DNA from: Daucus carota subsp. sativus
Lineage: Eukaryota; Streptophyta; Magnoliopsida; Apiales; Apiaceae
DNA length: 64,000 nucleotides
NCBI RefSeq assembly: GCF_001625215.2
Contig: NC_030383.2
Location: 54,928,380 to 54,992,379 of the forward strand
Direction: 5' to 3'
Shown piece by piece: positions 34,328 through 47,476 of this stretch. The translations under genes and the position numbers were made by a program. The notes under the pieces are model-generated. The model saw only the letters and a program-made list of their open reading frames with translations. It was not told where the DNA came from and made no database searches. Positions within the stretch are counted from its first letter, which is position 1; each line of letters opens with the position of its first letter.

Positions 34328-36277
34328 ATGAGTTCAACACTAGAGCACTTTAGCCATGATCACCCACTAGTACTAAAAGAGTCTGATGTTTTTGAAGATG
34401 ATCCTAAATGCTGTATTTGCAACAATACAGTTACAGGCTCTCCCACATACACTTGTAGTAATAGTGCTAGTAACAATACCGAGTGTCCAACTTTTTACCT
34501 CCACAAGAGTTGTGCGGAATTACCCTCTCAAATTAATTTCTACAAGCACAACCAACACCCCCTCCATCTTCTACCTCGCCCTAATAAATTCACTTGTGAT
34601 GTTTGTGATCGGTATGTGAAGTTCTCTTACGCATGCGATGATTGTCAATTCGATGTGTGTGTGGTTTGCGCTTTTCAACAGAGAGTGCTTCAACATGAAG
34701 GTCACCCTGAGCACATACTAACACTAATGCCAAGGAAATCCTTGTTTAAGTGTGATGCTTGTCATGAAAAAGTTGAAGATTCTTCCTATGTATGCACCAC
34801 CTGTGCCTTGTGCATCCACAAGGCATGCGCTCTTTCTCCCTTCACTATCCCCGCTCCTGCTTTTCACCATCATCCCCTCCATCTTATTTACTCTGTTCCT
34901 CAAATGCATCGTTATTTTGATCGATTCTGCAACATCTGTCAGCGACGAGTTCATACAAACTTCTGGCTGTATTATTGTCATAAATGCACATATTTTGTGC
35001 ATATGAGATGTGCAACATCTTCACATACATCGTCTTCTGTGTAAGTACACTGTTTTAAGTTTTGTTTTGTTTGCTATTTTGATCATCTTTTTTTGTAATT
35101 GTCATGACCTAATGTCTTGAGCTATTGCTTAACATTTCAATTTGTTTCCAGAAATGAGACTGAAGAAGAGGGCAGTCTCAATGAACCTGATTTGGTGGAG
35201 TTTCCACTGCATAGTGAGGAATCGCTATTTGATCTAATAATATCCCAGTGTCGCAAACTCCAAGTCGAATCTCAAGGTATAGATAAAAACAGTATTGGTA
35301 TAATAACAGCTCCTGATCCTCCCATAATTGAACACCACTGGAGTCATGAGGAGCATCCACTAGTACTCTTCCAGTTCACTACTAGTGAGACTGAAGATAA
35401 CGAAAATAATTATGATAGAAGAGAGTTGATATGCGATGGTTGCATTCAACCCATAACTGTATTCCATCCGTCTTACTATGCTTGCACCCAATGTGGTTTC
35501 TTTCTTCACTCGTTTTGTGCCACTAAGTTGCCAGCAGTATTAGTAGCAGGATTATGTCCTCCTCATCCCCAGCATTCGCTTCAGCTTCACCAGAAATTCA
35601 ACTTCTATACTTTTGCAACGTGTGAAATTTGCTGTTACAGAACAAATGGGTTCTATTATCTTTGTAAGACGTGTGATACTAGAATTGATATACGTTGTGC
35701 ATTCTTACCCACCAAGATAAAGCATAAATCACACAGGCACCATTCCCTTGTTCAACGTCTATCCTCCAATTTTGAGTGCAGTGTGAGTGGTTGTTATATT
35801 ACAAGTGGTGTGCAATATGGATGTGAAACTTGCAGTGACTTTCATATTGTGATAAATAGTGCATTTTATCCTGGTAGCATGAAACACAGATACGATGATC
35901 ACCCTGTCACCTTGAGACGACCTCCATTCTTCTACGAGGGAGTATTCTATTGTGAAATATGTGAAGACCGTGTTAATAATCAATGGTGGCTCTATCACTG
36001 TGATGAATGTGATCATTCTTTTCACAATGGTTGCCTTCTTTCGGGTGGAAGTGTCAAGCTAGGAGGGACTGTTGAAGTTGATTTTAACGACCAATCACAC
36101 ACACTTGCCTTGGTCTTGAAGAGGCGTACAAGAAAGACCCAACCGCAGTACTACTGTAGATATTGCGGGAATGGCTACATCTGGAATTACTTTTTGGAAT
36201 GTGATGGGTGTGGATATCTTATATGTTGTCCCTGTGTTCGTAAAATCAAGGCGAGTAACAAGTCCATACACTTTTGA
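34328..36277 (+). CDS. DC1 domain protein, copy C
   Basis: Exons 34328-35040 and 35152-36277, GT-AG, phase 2, 612 aa. The ATG starts MSSTLEHFSHDHPLVL; the extra N-terminal residues of copies A and B are absent. All units seen in copy A are present, including the HPQHSLQLHQ...CEICCYRT unit lost from copy B. The unit with CSVSGCYITSGVQYGCETC keeps more cysteines than in A or B. Exon 1 is more diverged from A and B than exon 2, which is nearly the same in all three. Function unproven, as for copy A. Confidence 0.9.
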
Positions 36278-36647
36278 TGGTGGAGTGAGTTTTCCAGGCA
36301 ATTTGGAAGAGCAAAAAGACTACAAGAATTTTATTTGTTATGTTTTTGTTTTAAAAGTTGTTTTCTAAGAATAAAATTAATTTACTTTTATTGGATTTTG
36401 TTCGTTTCATGTAAGATGTGATTTGGGTTTTTGCGGCTAAAGCAATAATCTGTTGGTGTTACTAAATCAATTAAGTGTTCAAAGTAAAGTTATTGATGAT
36501 AATAAGATAAAGAAAATAAGATATGCAGCTTTGTGAACACTTTTAGCAATTTTTGATTTCGAGTTCACTAACCTATAAAAATCTGTATTTTAATAAGTTC
36601 TTTCTTCTTCGGATTCTTGAGATTAAAGTGCAGATTTATACATCATT

Positions 36648-36780
36648 TGGTACTACTGTAGCTATTGCGGGGATGGCTATGTCTGGAATTACTTTTTCGA
36701 ATATGATGGGTGTGGATTTCTTCTCTGTTGTGACTGTGTTATTAAAATCAAGGCGAGTGACGAGTGAATACACTTTTGAT
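36648..36780 (+). pseudogene. Last-unit fragment of a DC1 gene
   Basis: Translates as YYCSYCGDGYVWNYFFEYDGCGFLLCCDCV, matching the end of copies A-C (YYCRYCGNGYIWNYFLECDGCGYLICC). One metal-binding Cys is replaced by Tyr (FEYDGCG) and a TGA follows KASDE before the normal C-terminus. No upstream exon is attached. A leftover from unequal crossing-over in the cluster. Confidence 0.85.
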
Positions 36781-36810
36781 GGTTTCTTTGCATGTCTTCG
36801 ACAGCGCTGA

Positions 36811-38771
36811 GCTCATTCATTATGATGTAAGGTCAAAGCTGTGAGACGATCTGGAGCAATTTTACTTGTTATTTTCTGGTTTAGAAAATAGTCTATATTT
36901 GGTTTTATGAATAAAAATAATTTAGCTTTACTGAATTTTTTTTTGATGTAATATTCTATTTTGATATGTGTTTGTGTGGTTACAACATTCATTAGATTAG
37001 TGTTTTTTCAGAATCAACTCAGGATTCAAAGTATAGTTATTGATGATAGTAAGATAAAGAAAACAATAAATCTAGCTCTGTTAATACTTCTCCCATGTCA
37101 GAAATTTTATATTTATCATTATTTCCTCTGGTTTTTATGATAAAGTCTAAAGAATATGGATCATATTGTTAAGTGGTTTTTATATTTTAAGAGATTGTAA
37201 AAAAAAATATAGTTGGATGAAAATTGAAGAAAGGGTGTAATGCAAAAATGAAGAACTTCGTCGAGTTGCATTACCTGATATTGTCTGAATTCTGATGCTA
37301 ATGAGTACAGAATATCCTTTAGAAATACCTAAATCATCATCAAGGCCTTACTTTGTTTATGTGAAAATGGCCCTTATCCAGGTCACATTGTACCGCTTTT
37401 GAATCATCTAGTGTTCAAATTCAGTGATCTGGATTCCGTTTGGCCAAGCTTTTTACTGGCTCGAAAAATCAAATTCTTTGCCAGAAGCGCCAATGGTGGA
37501 CCTCTCCTGTAGCTGTATTATATTCCCTTGCTGGTAGCTTTACTTATCTTATTACATGATGGGAAAGTGTATCTTTATCCTCTGTTCTGCAAGCAAGTGT
37601 GATCTGTTTGTGAGGTGGTTTATTCCAATTTCCAGATTTCTTATTTTTTTATTTAATGGTGACATATGATTGCCACTTGTTGCTGCCCTTCTGCATGAAA
37701 TAGAAAGGCCTTCATTTTTGTCTTACATCTATGATAATATAATCTTGTTTTGAATGACACTGGGAGATTTTGATGAGGCTTTGCATATTTTTACACTAAG
37801 AAGATTACAGGTGTAGTTTGATGACAAAACTTATGTAAGGGGGTTATTACTCACCTAAAGATCCATGAAAATAGGACAATTGGATGTTAGATTTTGATGT
37901 AAAATAAATAAAAATTATTTTTAGGTGGCAGCAGGCTTTTATAATATCTAGATAATGTGATCTGGGAATTAGTAGGTGGAGGTTTTGAGTGAGGGGGTCA
38001 CCAATTGCAGAGATTAAGTAGTTATTAGGTGGGGTTTTCTGTTTTCTTTTTCTTTTCGATAATTAAGACTCCCGCATCAACATGTTCCGAACCCGATATA
38101 TCCTTGCGAGTGGAGAGGATGATATCACTGGGCCAAAAAACACTCGATTAGGTAGGGTTTCCAAATACTATCAGATAATAATAGAGGACAGTCTGGTTTA
38201 GTGGCTGTTTAAATTATACGAAAAGTTATGCTACTTGTGCAAATCTTGATGACAATTTGATTAATGTTTTGCTTTGTGAAAGATTTGGTACTAAAGTAGT
38301 TGACAACAGGCTAGAGGGTGGAAAGCTCTATACTGAAGTTTTGTGAGAGTACAAAACACAGTTTCTGTATTCTTCACTGCTCTATCTACCAGATTTTTGT
38401 TTTCGGCTTTCACGACGAGTTAACATTGCTCTATACTGCAGACAATGATAATTCTGAACTTGCATTCACCATCTATTGTTATATATGTTAGCGCAGAATG
38501 CTGAAATTTTGTTTCAGTATGCTTTTGCCTATGGTGTGTTAACTGTTAAAAAAATGTCATGTTTAGAACAAATCTGCAGCTAACTTGCATATATTAAAAG
38601 AAAAAAAATCGAATTACAACGCAAAGAATCTGTACAATTGTGGGGGACAGATCGGTAGATGCTAGTTCCCCCCATGCCTCTCACTATACTGAAACTCTCT
38701 GAGATACAATACTCACCGGTATTCATATACAATCCTATTTGTCACAATATGAAACGTTTATACACGCTACT
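36811..38771. other. Intergenic, no gene recognised
   Basis: AT-rich. 36880-37090 carries weak resemblance to DC1 3'-flanking sequence (GAGCAATTTTACTTGTTATT, GATAGTAAGATAAAGAAAA), so the duplicated unit may extend here. The remainder shows no ORF of interest and no clear TIR element. Confidence 0.5.
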
Positions 38772-38839
38772 TCACTTGTTCGGAATTCTCTGTCTTGAAT
38801 CGGCCACCAGGTTGCCGTTTTCATCCTTCGGATAAAAAC
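38772..38839 (-). other. Orphan terminal-exon candidate
   Basis: On the minus strand, after a GTAACAG acceptor, one frame reads FYPKDENGNLVADSRQRIPNK and then stops. The polar, non-repetitive composition and the splice site suggest a last exon, possibly an alternative end of the membrane-protein gene next to it. It would need a preceding exon ending in phase 1, which I did not find. Weak call. Confidence 0.3.
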
Positions 38840-39436
38840 CTGTTACAAACCAAATCCACATTAAATGTGTGAAGTTAATGATAATAAAATGCGTGTTAAA
38901 ATCAAAGCGGGCTCTCATTTTAACGGAAATAGGTGCAAGTTCAGTTCATTGAAGTAACAATAGGCGTGTTTGGGCAAACTTTTTTTTTCAAATTTAATGA
39001 CTTTTTTTAAATGCATATTTTTATAATTTTTTTGATATATATATACACACATGTGTGTGTGTGTTAAGGAGGTGTTTTATATTCGTTATTTAACAAAAAA
39101 AAATAAGGGCAGAGCAATAGCATGATGAACTAAAAAGTCTCCGGGGCCTGTTGTTAAGAATAGTGAAAATAAGTACTTATTCCTGAAAATAAGATTTACC
39201 AATCGGCCACACTACTATTCATCTCAGAAGCACTTCTAAGGATAACTAAAGAATCATTTCATTTTAAGTGTGTGTTTGTGTGTGTATTTTGTGGGTGGAA
39301 AAGAGAATCTTTGACTGTTAATGTATTATTTATTTTTTTACCTGCAGCCCTGATTATAGGAAAATTGGGTCTGGCCGAAAGAATAGGAAAATGCCCATGT
39401 TGAACTGGTCTTTTTCTTTTGATTATGTTATGCTTT

Positions 39437-41478
39437 TCACTTCACTTTTTCTTCTTGCAGAGCTTTTTGCAACCTTGGATACCCATTCTTGCATCAGTGA
39501 AACCTGGTCACATGACACAACAATATTAGCAATACTTCACTCCTGTTTAATCAACCAAAATGAACAAACTCAACAACAATATGCATTATTATCTTCTCCT
39601 TTTTATTCTTCTCTTGTATTTTTCCCATTTAAACATGAAAAATGATTTGTTACTGCAAAAGAATAAGGTGTCTGTATGGGCATATTTATAAGAATTGATT
39701 AGTTTTCACTTTCACAGAATAAAGTGAAGGGAAGAAAAAGGACAGACAATTAGTACAAGAAAGATCAAGTTACTGAAAGTAGCTAGAATTCACTGTGAAT
39801 CAGCATGTGATGAGTTAAATAACAGTTTGGGCAGTTGCAGGATTCAGATTCGACATTATTTTACACTGACAAGCAACCTGTGGATGAAGTCAAGTTGCAC
39901 ATGGATATTGCTAAGCAACTTGTAGGATATGATGTGGCTTTCAGATTTTTTTATAGGTTGTGCCACATTCCAAGGTTTAAAGAAGTGTAATTGCCTCAAA
40001 GTGCACATTGCATATTTGTTGGCATAATTTCATAAACACGTTTTAATCAAATCAAAAACATCTGACATTTTCACACACATTTCTATTTTCTAAGTTTTTT
40101 AAAAAAAAAAATTATAAAAAAATTAATATATATATATAATTAATATTATAATTGAAAAAAATTCAAAAATAATGATCGATGTGGTCAAAAGATTTAGAAA
40201 TGTGTATAAAAAAAATCAAACGACTTATATTTTAAAATAGAGGAAGTATATCAATAAAATTATGATTAATAAAGAGAATAACAGAAGTAGATAGATTGTT
40301 TTTGAAGAAAACTCGGGAAAAAAGAAGAGGAAAACAAATAATAAAAAGGAAATGGCTTAAAAAGCTTAATTAAGACTAATTGTAGAATGAAAATATGAGT
40401 GGTCTATGTATTTAGGTTTATATAGACAAGTCATTTGTTGTATAAAAAGTCATCTAGAAGATAAATAAAGTCAAGAAAATATGATAGAATTCCTGGTCCT
40501 ATTTATACAAAAAGTAGGCCCCACCAGCTCAAATGTCCAAATTTCACACCTAAGCATAAAGCTGGTTCTTCCCCTCCACTAAATTATCAACCAAAATTCA
40601 GTTATTTTATTATCAATATTATTACATCACTGATATTTTCCAAATCTACCAAGTTGGTCATGAATCTATGTAAGAAGATGAAACAAAGCAAGAATAGACT
40701 TACAGCTTCAATATCAATCTTGTAAACAAGAAGCTTCCTCCTTTCTCTGCAGCTGATTCTGTATGCCACAACTATGTGTCCGATCGCTAGAATCCAGGAG
40801 CTGAGAAACAGAGCAATCTCCATAGCTCTCCCATATGCATCTACGGAAGTGTAGCTTAAGGTGCTAAACACATATGAAGCCTTTAGCGACACAAATATAA
40901 GCGACGAAACGGAACAAATCGTCGCTATAGCGAAGTAAGGTCCCCTCGAAATCCCGGGTCTGTCGCATAAACTGTAAACACCTGCACAAAATTTATAAAA
41001 AAAAAACCCATAAATTTCAAGTATAATGCGAAATTTTACCAAATTAGTCTAAAAACTAAAAATCCGATTAGTCTAGAAACTAGAAATCGCGTCGCATTTT
41101 CGATGCTTAAATAATATCGTATATGTATACCAAATCAGTCTACAAACTAGAAACTGCTCTGAATATATTAAGTAAACTCGGTTAGTCTAGAAACTAGAAA
41201 CCGCGTCGTATTTTTCGATACTTACATAATATGATGGCTGATCGGATGATGGAGACGATGGGAATATCGATCAAGGAATACCGAAAATCGTAGTTCGAAA
41301 GATGAGCATAGAGAGGCTGAGGCGAGACGGAGGCAGAAAGCAAGGCGGAAGGGACGAGAGTGTCAGCTATGATCAACAGAATCGGAGCTGAGAAGACGAG
41401 AAAAGACACGAACATAGTGATTAAAAACAAGACAGTTTTGACGCCTCGGACAACCCTGTTTTCTTTGAAGAAACCCAT
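39437..41478 (-). CDS. Multi-pass membrane protein of unknown function
   Basis: Exon 1 is 41478-41226 and exon 2 is 40981-40704 (phase 1, then 0), giving 177 aa. The likely last exon ends at 39437 and encodes NGYPRLQKALQEEKVK if the acceptor at 39488 is used, for 193 aa in total. The N-terminus MGFFKENRVVRGVKTVLFL leads into a hydrophobic segment (residues about 14-36); two or three more follow (AIATICSVSSLIFVSL, MEIALFLSSWILAIGHIVVAY), then a basic, conserved tail SCRERRKLLVYKIDIEA. I recognise this as a conserved plant family, but know no proven function. The stronger-looking acceptor at 39504 would add 16 nt and shift the frame, giving a different C-terminus (VSLMQEWVSK...). Confidence 0.8.
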
Positions 41479-41960
41479 TATGTTTTTTTTGTGTTTGGAA
41501 GAGAGAAAGAGAGGAATTTATGTATGGAAGTTAAGGAAGTTGGGGAGAAATTTAAATGGAGAAGGTTTGGTTCAAATGGAAGTTTATGTAGTACTAGTAT
41601 TTGAAAGGAAATGAGACAATGAGTGGAACTTTCATACGCGGAAGCTACGGGTCAAGAAGAAGATTTTTATTTTTGTTTTTTGTTTTTATTTTTAATTTTA
41701 GTTTTTGCTATATATTCGTGAAATTCTTTTTGCTGGACCCCACCTTCCATTGTTGAAGTCATACAAGTTACAGCCTATAGTAGGCCATCATGCCATGTAC
41801 TATGAATTAGTGGAATAATATTTTATTTTTGATTATGCTTAAGTTGACAACTTGCAAGTGATTAGAGATATTGGTATTAAAATTAGTGTAATTAGGCCTG
41901 TATATGTTTGTAATAATCAAGTAAAGTTATTCTAGTTTTTGTTGATTATTATTTAAAGGA

Positions 41961-42197
41961 TACTTCCTCTGTCCCATTTAATTCTATATGTTTTTTTTCA
42001 TTACTCGACACGCACTTCAGTGCTCTTATAAAATATAGTTCTATCATTTTTTTTTTGAATAAAAATATAACATTCAAACTTTTATTCAGAAAAGAAAAAT
42101 CTTAAAAATAAGTTATAGAACTATACTTTATAGGATTATTAAAATCTGTGTCGCGTCCCCGTCCCCCATATATATAACTCAGGGGGCGGAGGGAGTA
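41961..42197. mobile_element. Stowaway-like MITE
   Basis: TACTTCCTCTGTCCC at the left, GGGGGCGGAGGGAGTA at the right. It has the same ACACGCACTTC...CTCTTATAAAATATA arm as the three copies in NUP88 introns; 237 bp. Confidence 0.8.
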
Positions 42198-43158
42198 ATT
42201 AACTTATGTTAGTGGTTTAGAGTTTTGGAATTATGGTTTGTGTTTGAGTCCGTGTATCGTGACGCCACTGCACATATGCATAAATCTGAGTTAACAACAT
42301 AAATACCTACTTAACGACAGATGAAGGACAAGAATACAAATGTAAATGAGCTCAGGGTGAATATACTCTTTTGGCAAGCGGCCTTGTGCTAGGTTGGCAT
42401 TTGTACAGATCATATGGCCCTTGTTGTTTACATCAACCCCTGTACTTTGTCCTCGATGCCTTTAGTTTATACATGTCTACGAGTTGGTCTGATTTTAGGA
42501 TATTTCAATTTCTTTCGATTTCAAACTGAAAAATGTTTGTTCATGTAATAAATTAAATTTTAGTTAAAGAAATAAGCAAGAAACTGATTTGAATAAAAAT
42601 TTAAACGTGGGAGAAAAACATTAAAAAATAATATGAAATATATTTTATAGGAGTCTCAAAATACGTGTCAAAAAATAACGTAAAAAACCTGCTGGGTCGG
42701 AGGAGAATAATATTAAATTGTACAAACAAATATTTTAAATTGAACATATTATGACACTAAATCACTATAAGTCACAAGTCGTAATTTTAAAAATACCCAA
42801 ATAAGTTATATAATAAACCGATAATTAATAATAATCATCTTATATAAAATTGTTCATTTCTTTCTATAATGGACCTAAAATTGCATGAATGGCAGGAGAT
42901 CGATAATATTATAAAATTATATATATATATTTTTTTTGTGGTACTGTCCCGAAGAATTTATCTATAATTGATGGTACATGAATGATTATTTGGTTGAACG
43001 TAAAAAAATAAACATTCAATTACTCTCCAAACTAATGATGGAGTTAAAGAACCGCTGCTTTTATAATTGCATCCCTTGAGTAGGCATTATCAAGCTAACA
43101 ACAAAAATTTATCCTTTTTTAACATAATGCAGCTTACCTCTTTTTTCACTTTTTAAAC

Positions 43159-43726
43159 GGGTTAATTATCAAGTTAGTCACTGAAGTGGGCTTAATGTAT
43201 CAAATTGGTCACTGAACTCAAAACGGTATCAAGACGGTCACTGAAATGACCATAAATATCAAACAGGTACCTTGAAATATAAGTTCAAGCAGTAAAATTA
43301 TTATTTATAAAGTTTTACACATTATTTTTGAATGTTACCAAAACCAAGTAAAAGGTTATGACTTCTAATATTTATGATAATATATTTAGATTTTATCAAG
43401 TTTATTTATTATTTATTTTTAATTAAAACAAAGAAAATAACTATATAATAAAATATAAATAATAAATACACTTGATAAAATATAAATATATTATTTTAAA
43501 TACTAGAAGTCATAACCTTTTAGTTGGTTGTGGTAACATTTAAAAATAATGTGTAAAACTTTATAAATAATATTTTTTACTGCCTGAACTCATATTTCAA
43601 GGTACTTGTTTGATATTTATGGTGATTTTAGTGATCATCTTGATATCGTTTTGAGTTCAGTAACCAACTTGATACATTAAGCCCACTTCAGTGATCAACT
43701 TCAGTGATCAACTTGATAATTAACCC
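43159..43726. mobile_element. Mutator-type fold-back element, 568 bp
   Basis: Ends GGGTTAATTATCAAGTTAGT and its inverse at GATAATTAACCC. An exact 10-bp duplication CTTTTTAAAC flanks it (43149-43158, 43727-43736). The two halves pair along most of their length: for example TCACTGAAGTGGGCTTAATG with CATTAAGCCCACTTCAGTGA, and TATCAAACAGGTACCTTGAA with its inverse. A short extra copy of TCAGTGATCAACTT sits in the right arm. No coding sequence. Confidence 0.88.
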
Positions 43727-43956
43727 CTTTTTAAACCTAATTGCAACTTACCTAGCCAATAAATATACATATATTTGATGGGGAAATAATCCATTTCGCA
43801 TTGTTTCATATGTTGTTTATGTATTACTAGAGTAAGAGATGTGATTTACTATAGTAGTTTATGCCGGAGGGTTTATTCTCTTGGTTCCAATAGTTCTATG
43901 TGTTTGGCGAAAGAACTTAAGTTCTTGGGAACAAGGAACAGGGCATACCAGTGGTG

Positions 43957-44082
43957 TTTCTCAGAGTAAATATACTTCCTCGTTTCTCAGAGTAAATATA
44001 CTTCCTCCCTCCCTTCTATCTCTGTTCTCTCTTTTTTTTTTTACGTTATTTTTTGACATTTCTCAGAGTAAATATACTCCCT
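43957..44082 (+). repeat. Three direct copies of TTTCTCAGAGTAAATATACT
   Basis: Copies start at 43957, 43983 and about 44058; the third runs into CCCTCCGTCACC, an isolated Stowaway-like end. This looks like slippage or filler DNA at an old insertion site. Confidence 0.7.
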
Positions 44083-44923
44083 CCGTCACCTCCTCTCTTG
44101 TAAATCTTTCATACTCCCCTTTAATAAATCTTTTATACGAGAGGTGAGATTCGATCTATTCCCTTTCTAAATAATAAAATTTGGAGAAAATTGCGTTTTT
44201 GGTAAATTTGATCAATGTTTATTGAGATTTGAAATGAAATCGGATTTTATTACCTTAATCAGGAAAATTGTCTTGTCAATGGGGTGATTAATTGTTATGT
44301 TATGTTTGCTAGATTAATTGTTAATCAAATTAAGAATTGCTTTTCAAAAATTTCAGTCAAAATATGAATTAATCAGATAATATTTGATATAATTGTACAA
44401 CGTCTGGTTAACATGAAATTTTAAAAACTGTGTTTGATATTTTTTTTTTTTTGTCAGGATCTACGTAATTATAGATAGATGAGTTGTATCATAGATACAA
44501 TAGCCGCATCAGGGATTACTATAATCCAACGAAGTTTATTATCTAACCGAAAGATACGTAAAGATATCTCCGGACGTTAAGATAATTACATTTTAAAGTC
44601 TGATAAGAAAACTCATAAAGTCTCTTTCCATTATCCTGAAAATCAAAACAAACAAAGTGAAAACATAAGAATAATAATTTAAGCAGAACAAGTATATATT
44701 GTGGGGGAACCCTATAAAAAACCAAATATATGATATGTTTCATTTATATAAGCATGTAACTATTTTATTATATTTTTGATTATTTGTGTAATATAAAATT
44801 AAAAATGTATGTAAACATATAAAAACTAAAAGTTATTCGATATGTAATATTAAATAAAATAATATGAATTTTAATATAATATTGTATAATCAAATACCGT
44901 AATTCATACAAGTTCTAAGGAAG

Positions 44924-45186
44924 TACTCCCTCCGTCTCTTAATACTTTTCTCATTTGTACTTTTCACGTTTGCCAACGCACACTTCTAATCATTAATATC
45001 TTTAGTTTCGTATTAGTATTAAATATAAAAATTTCACCGTATTAAAGTACTTATGATTACGAATCCAACAAGATCACTCATGACTATATTTAGTCTTATA
45101 GATGATACGTAAATTAGTAATTTGTCTCATGTTATGAACAGTCCCGACATTTCAAACGAGAAAAGTAAATAGAAACGGAGGGAGTA
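44924..45186 (+). mobile_element. Stowaway-like MITE, subfamily 2
   Basis: TACTCCCTCCGTCTCTTAAT to AACGGAGGGAGTA, 263 bp. The interior (TACTTTTCACGTTTGCCAAC, ATTAATATCTTTAG) is not shared with the GCACGCATT subfamily, but matches the inverse of the element at 47214-47476. Confidence 0.88.
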
Positions 45187-45227
45187 TAAGTTAAGACGTT
45201 TGGTTACATCCGATCAAACGGAGGTCA

Positions 45228-45455
45228 GATACACTGGTCTGTTTGTTTAAGAGAAGCAGAAGTTGCTTGCTTCTCTTGACCGGTTTGTGTAAAGAAGTAA
45301 GAGCATTTTTAAGAAGCTGAGAATGCTAACTTCTATTTCAGAGCTTCTGCTTCTTTTCCAAATATTTTATTAACTTATTTACTTCTCAATTCTGCTCCAC
45401 TTCTCTAATTTAAGCAAGAAGCCATTTTTTTTAAATTTGTCCAAACGGCCCCACT
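45228..45455. mobile_element. MITE related to 10394-10631
   Basis: Left end GGTCTGTTTGTTTAAGAGAAGC, right end TTGTCCAAACGGCCCC, with internal GCTTCTGCTTCTTTTCCAAA and TTTAAGCAAGAAGCC arms. Same family as the element in NUP88 intron 3, about 228 bp. Confidence 0.65.
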
Positions 45456-47213
45456 AACTTCACTTACTGAATTCAGTTACCACTTTTTATAAGACTGATC
45501 TGACTGATTAATATACGATTATTCAATTCATTTTCAACGGTAATCTCACCCCCAAATTAATTCTATTCCTACTTTTATGGCATATCATAATTGGAGTCAC
45601 TTCAATTTTAAATATAGACAGACTTCTAATAATTATTTTCTTAAGAATAATGATTAATTTGAAAATAATATATTTAGTCTTTATGGCCTCTACGTTATCT
45701 GTACTTGTCTATTTATTATATCAGCTTGAATTTTTAGCAACTAATCAAGCAGATATGGTGGAACCGACCTCCCTCCCACTCCATAGAATATTTTTCATCA
45801 CATGCACAAAATTTGTCCATCTGAATCTTGGGTTTCAAGTTTAGTAGTAATTTAACTTCGACCATTTTAAAATTATATAATAAAATAATATACTTTCATA
45901 AATTAACCTTGCTATTTGTGCAATCATAGGGTTGGTGTTGTCCAAATACTAAGTAGGTTAGCTTTTGTAATAAAATAGTAACGGCCAACCATGGAGACAG
46001 GAGGATAAAGTAATTATCATACACATAGCACAGATTAATAAAACTTGAAACATGTGCTATACACTATGATTGTGTTTATAAAATGTATGGTGATTAGTGA
46101 TAAAGACAAAAAATTAAGAAAGGGATTTTCATAATTGAGGCTTTAATTTGAAAGAACTGGAATATTAAAAGGGAATTTTTTTTGAGAATTAGGATGATTA
46201 TAGTCCAGCCAAGCTCAATGATGATCTGACTCTGGTTGTCATTTGAGAGGATTATTCTTTCTTCTACCTTTTTTGAATCGGGCTGGCTAACGTTTTTAAG
46301 TTACTTAATTTAGAGTTGGTCTTGAGGGATTGCAGAGCAACTGTTCAAGTCAATTTATGAAATTCTTAATATATGGGTCGAATAATGAAAAAAGACTATA
46401 TATAAATGAGTATATAAATGAATCTGGAGTAATAAGTTACGTAAATATTTTTACATGTAGTTACAAATATAACTAACATCTTATTAAATTTTAAATAAAA
46501 AGGGATATCCGGGTGGAGTGAACATTTTTTAACATGTTTTTTATAATTTTTATTTATAATATTCTCGCCCCTTTTTAGTTAAATTTTTTAACAAATTGAA
46601 GATACTCTAATATTTAATTATTAGAATATATAATATGATGCAGTTGAATCCTCCTATAACGTTTTGAGACTTTATACTGATAAAGAAATTAGAACTTGAA
46701 AACTTGTCAATATAATCTTATTAAATTTTCCTTCTAATAATTTTAAGATTTTCTTTACAATAAAGATTAGGTATCGATTGAACCATATGTGTTCATGCTC
46801 CACAAACCTCTTCACACTCATCTGAACAATTTTTTTTTTAATTAGAACATCACTAGTGCAGGTTTATTTGCAAAGACGATAAAATTGACTTAAGGCAAAA
46901 GTTATGTGACGAACACACAGACGCACAATCCAATATTTAATAGAGCAAGAAAATTGCTATGTTGCTTGCTTTTTGCTACTACATTCGCATGACTTTTTTT
47001 ATAACAATATTTTATCCCTGAGATCAGGTAATTCAACTCCAAAATATCGTCAAAGAAGATTAAATGAAGTAATTAACAAATTATGTCATGGCTAGTGTCA
47101 TTAGAGACTAGCTTTGTGTGTTACTTAGGCATATAATAATATTAACGGTTACGCCAGCATGATAATGAATCAAATTAAGCAAGCAGCTGTTTAGTTGCAC
47201 TTCAATTATTTAG

Positions 47214-47476
47214 TACTCCCTCCGTTTCTTTTTTCTTTTCTTGTTTGTGATGTCGGTACTGTTCATAACATGAGACAAATTACTAATTTACATCTAATCT
47301 ATAAAACTAAATATAGTCATGAGTGATCTTGTTAGATTCGTATTCACAAGTACTTTAATACGATGAAGTTTTTATATTTAATGCTACTACGAAATGAAAG
47401 ATATTAACGATCAAAAGAGCGTGTTGGCAAACGTGAAAAGTACAAACAGGAAAAGTATTTAGGGACGGAGGGAGTA
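47214..47476 (-). mobile_element. Stowaway-like MITE, subfamily 2, inverted copy
   Basis: TACTCCCTCCGTTTCTTTTT to GGGACGGAGGGAGTA, 263 bp, the same length as 44924-45186. Its minus strand carries TACTTTTCACGTTTGCCAAC as that copy does on the plus strand, so the two lie in opposite orientation. Confidence 0.88.

Noticed and set aside
46840..46990. Possible small RNA gene in gene-free DNA
   Set aside because: No stable hairpin or tRNA-like boxes could be supported by eye.
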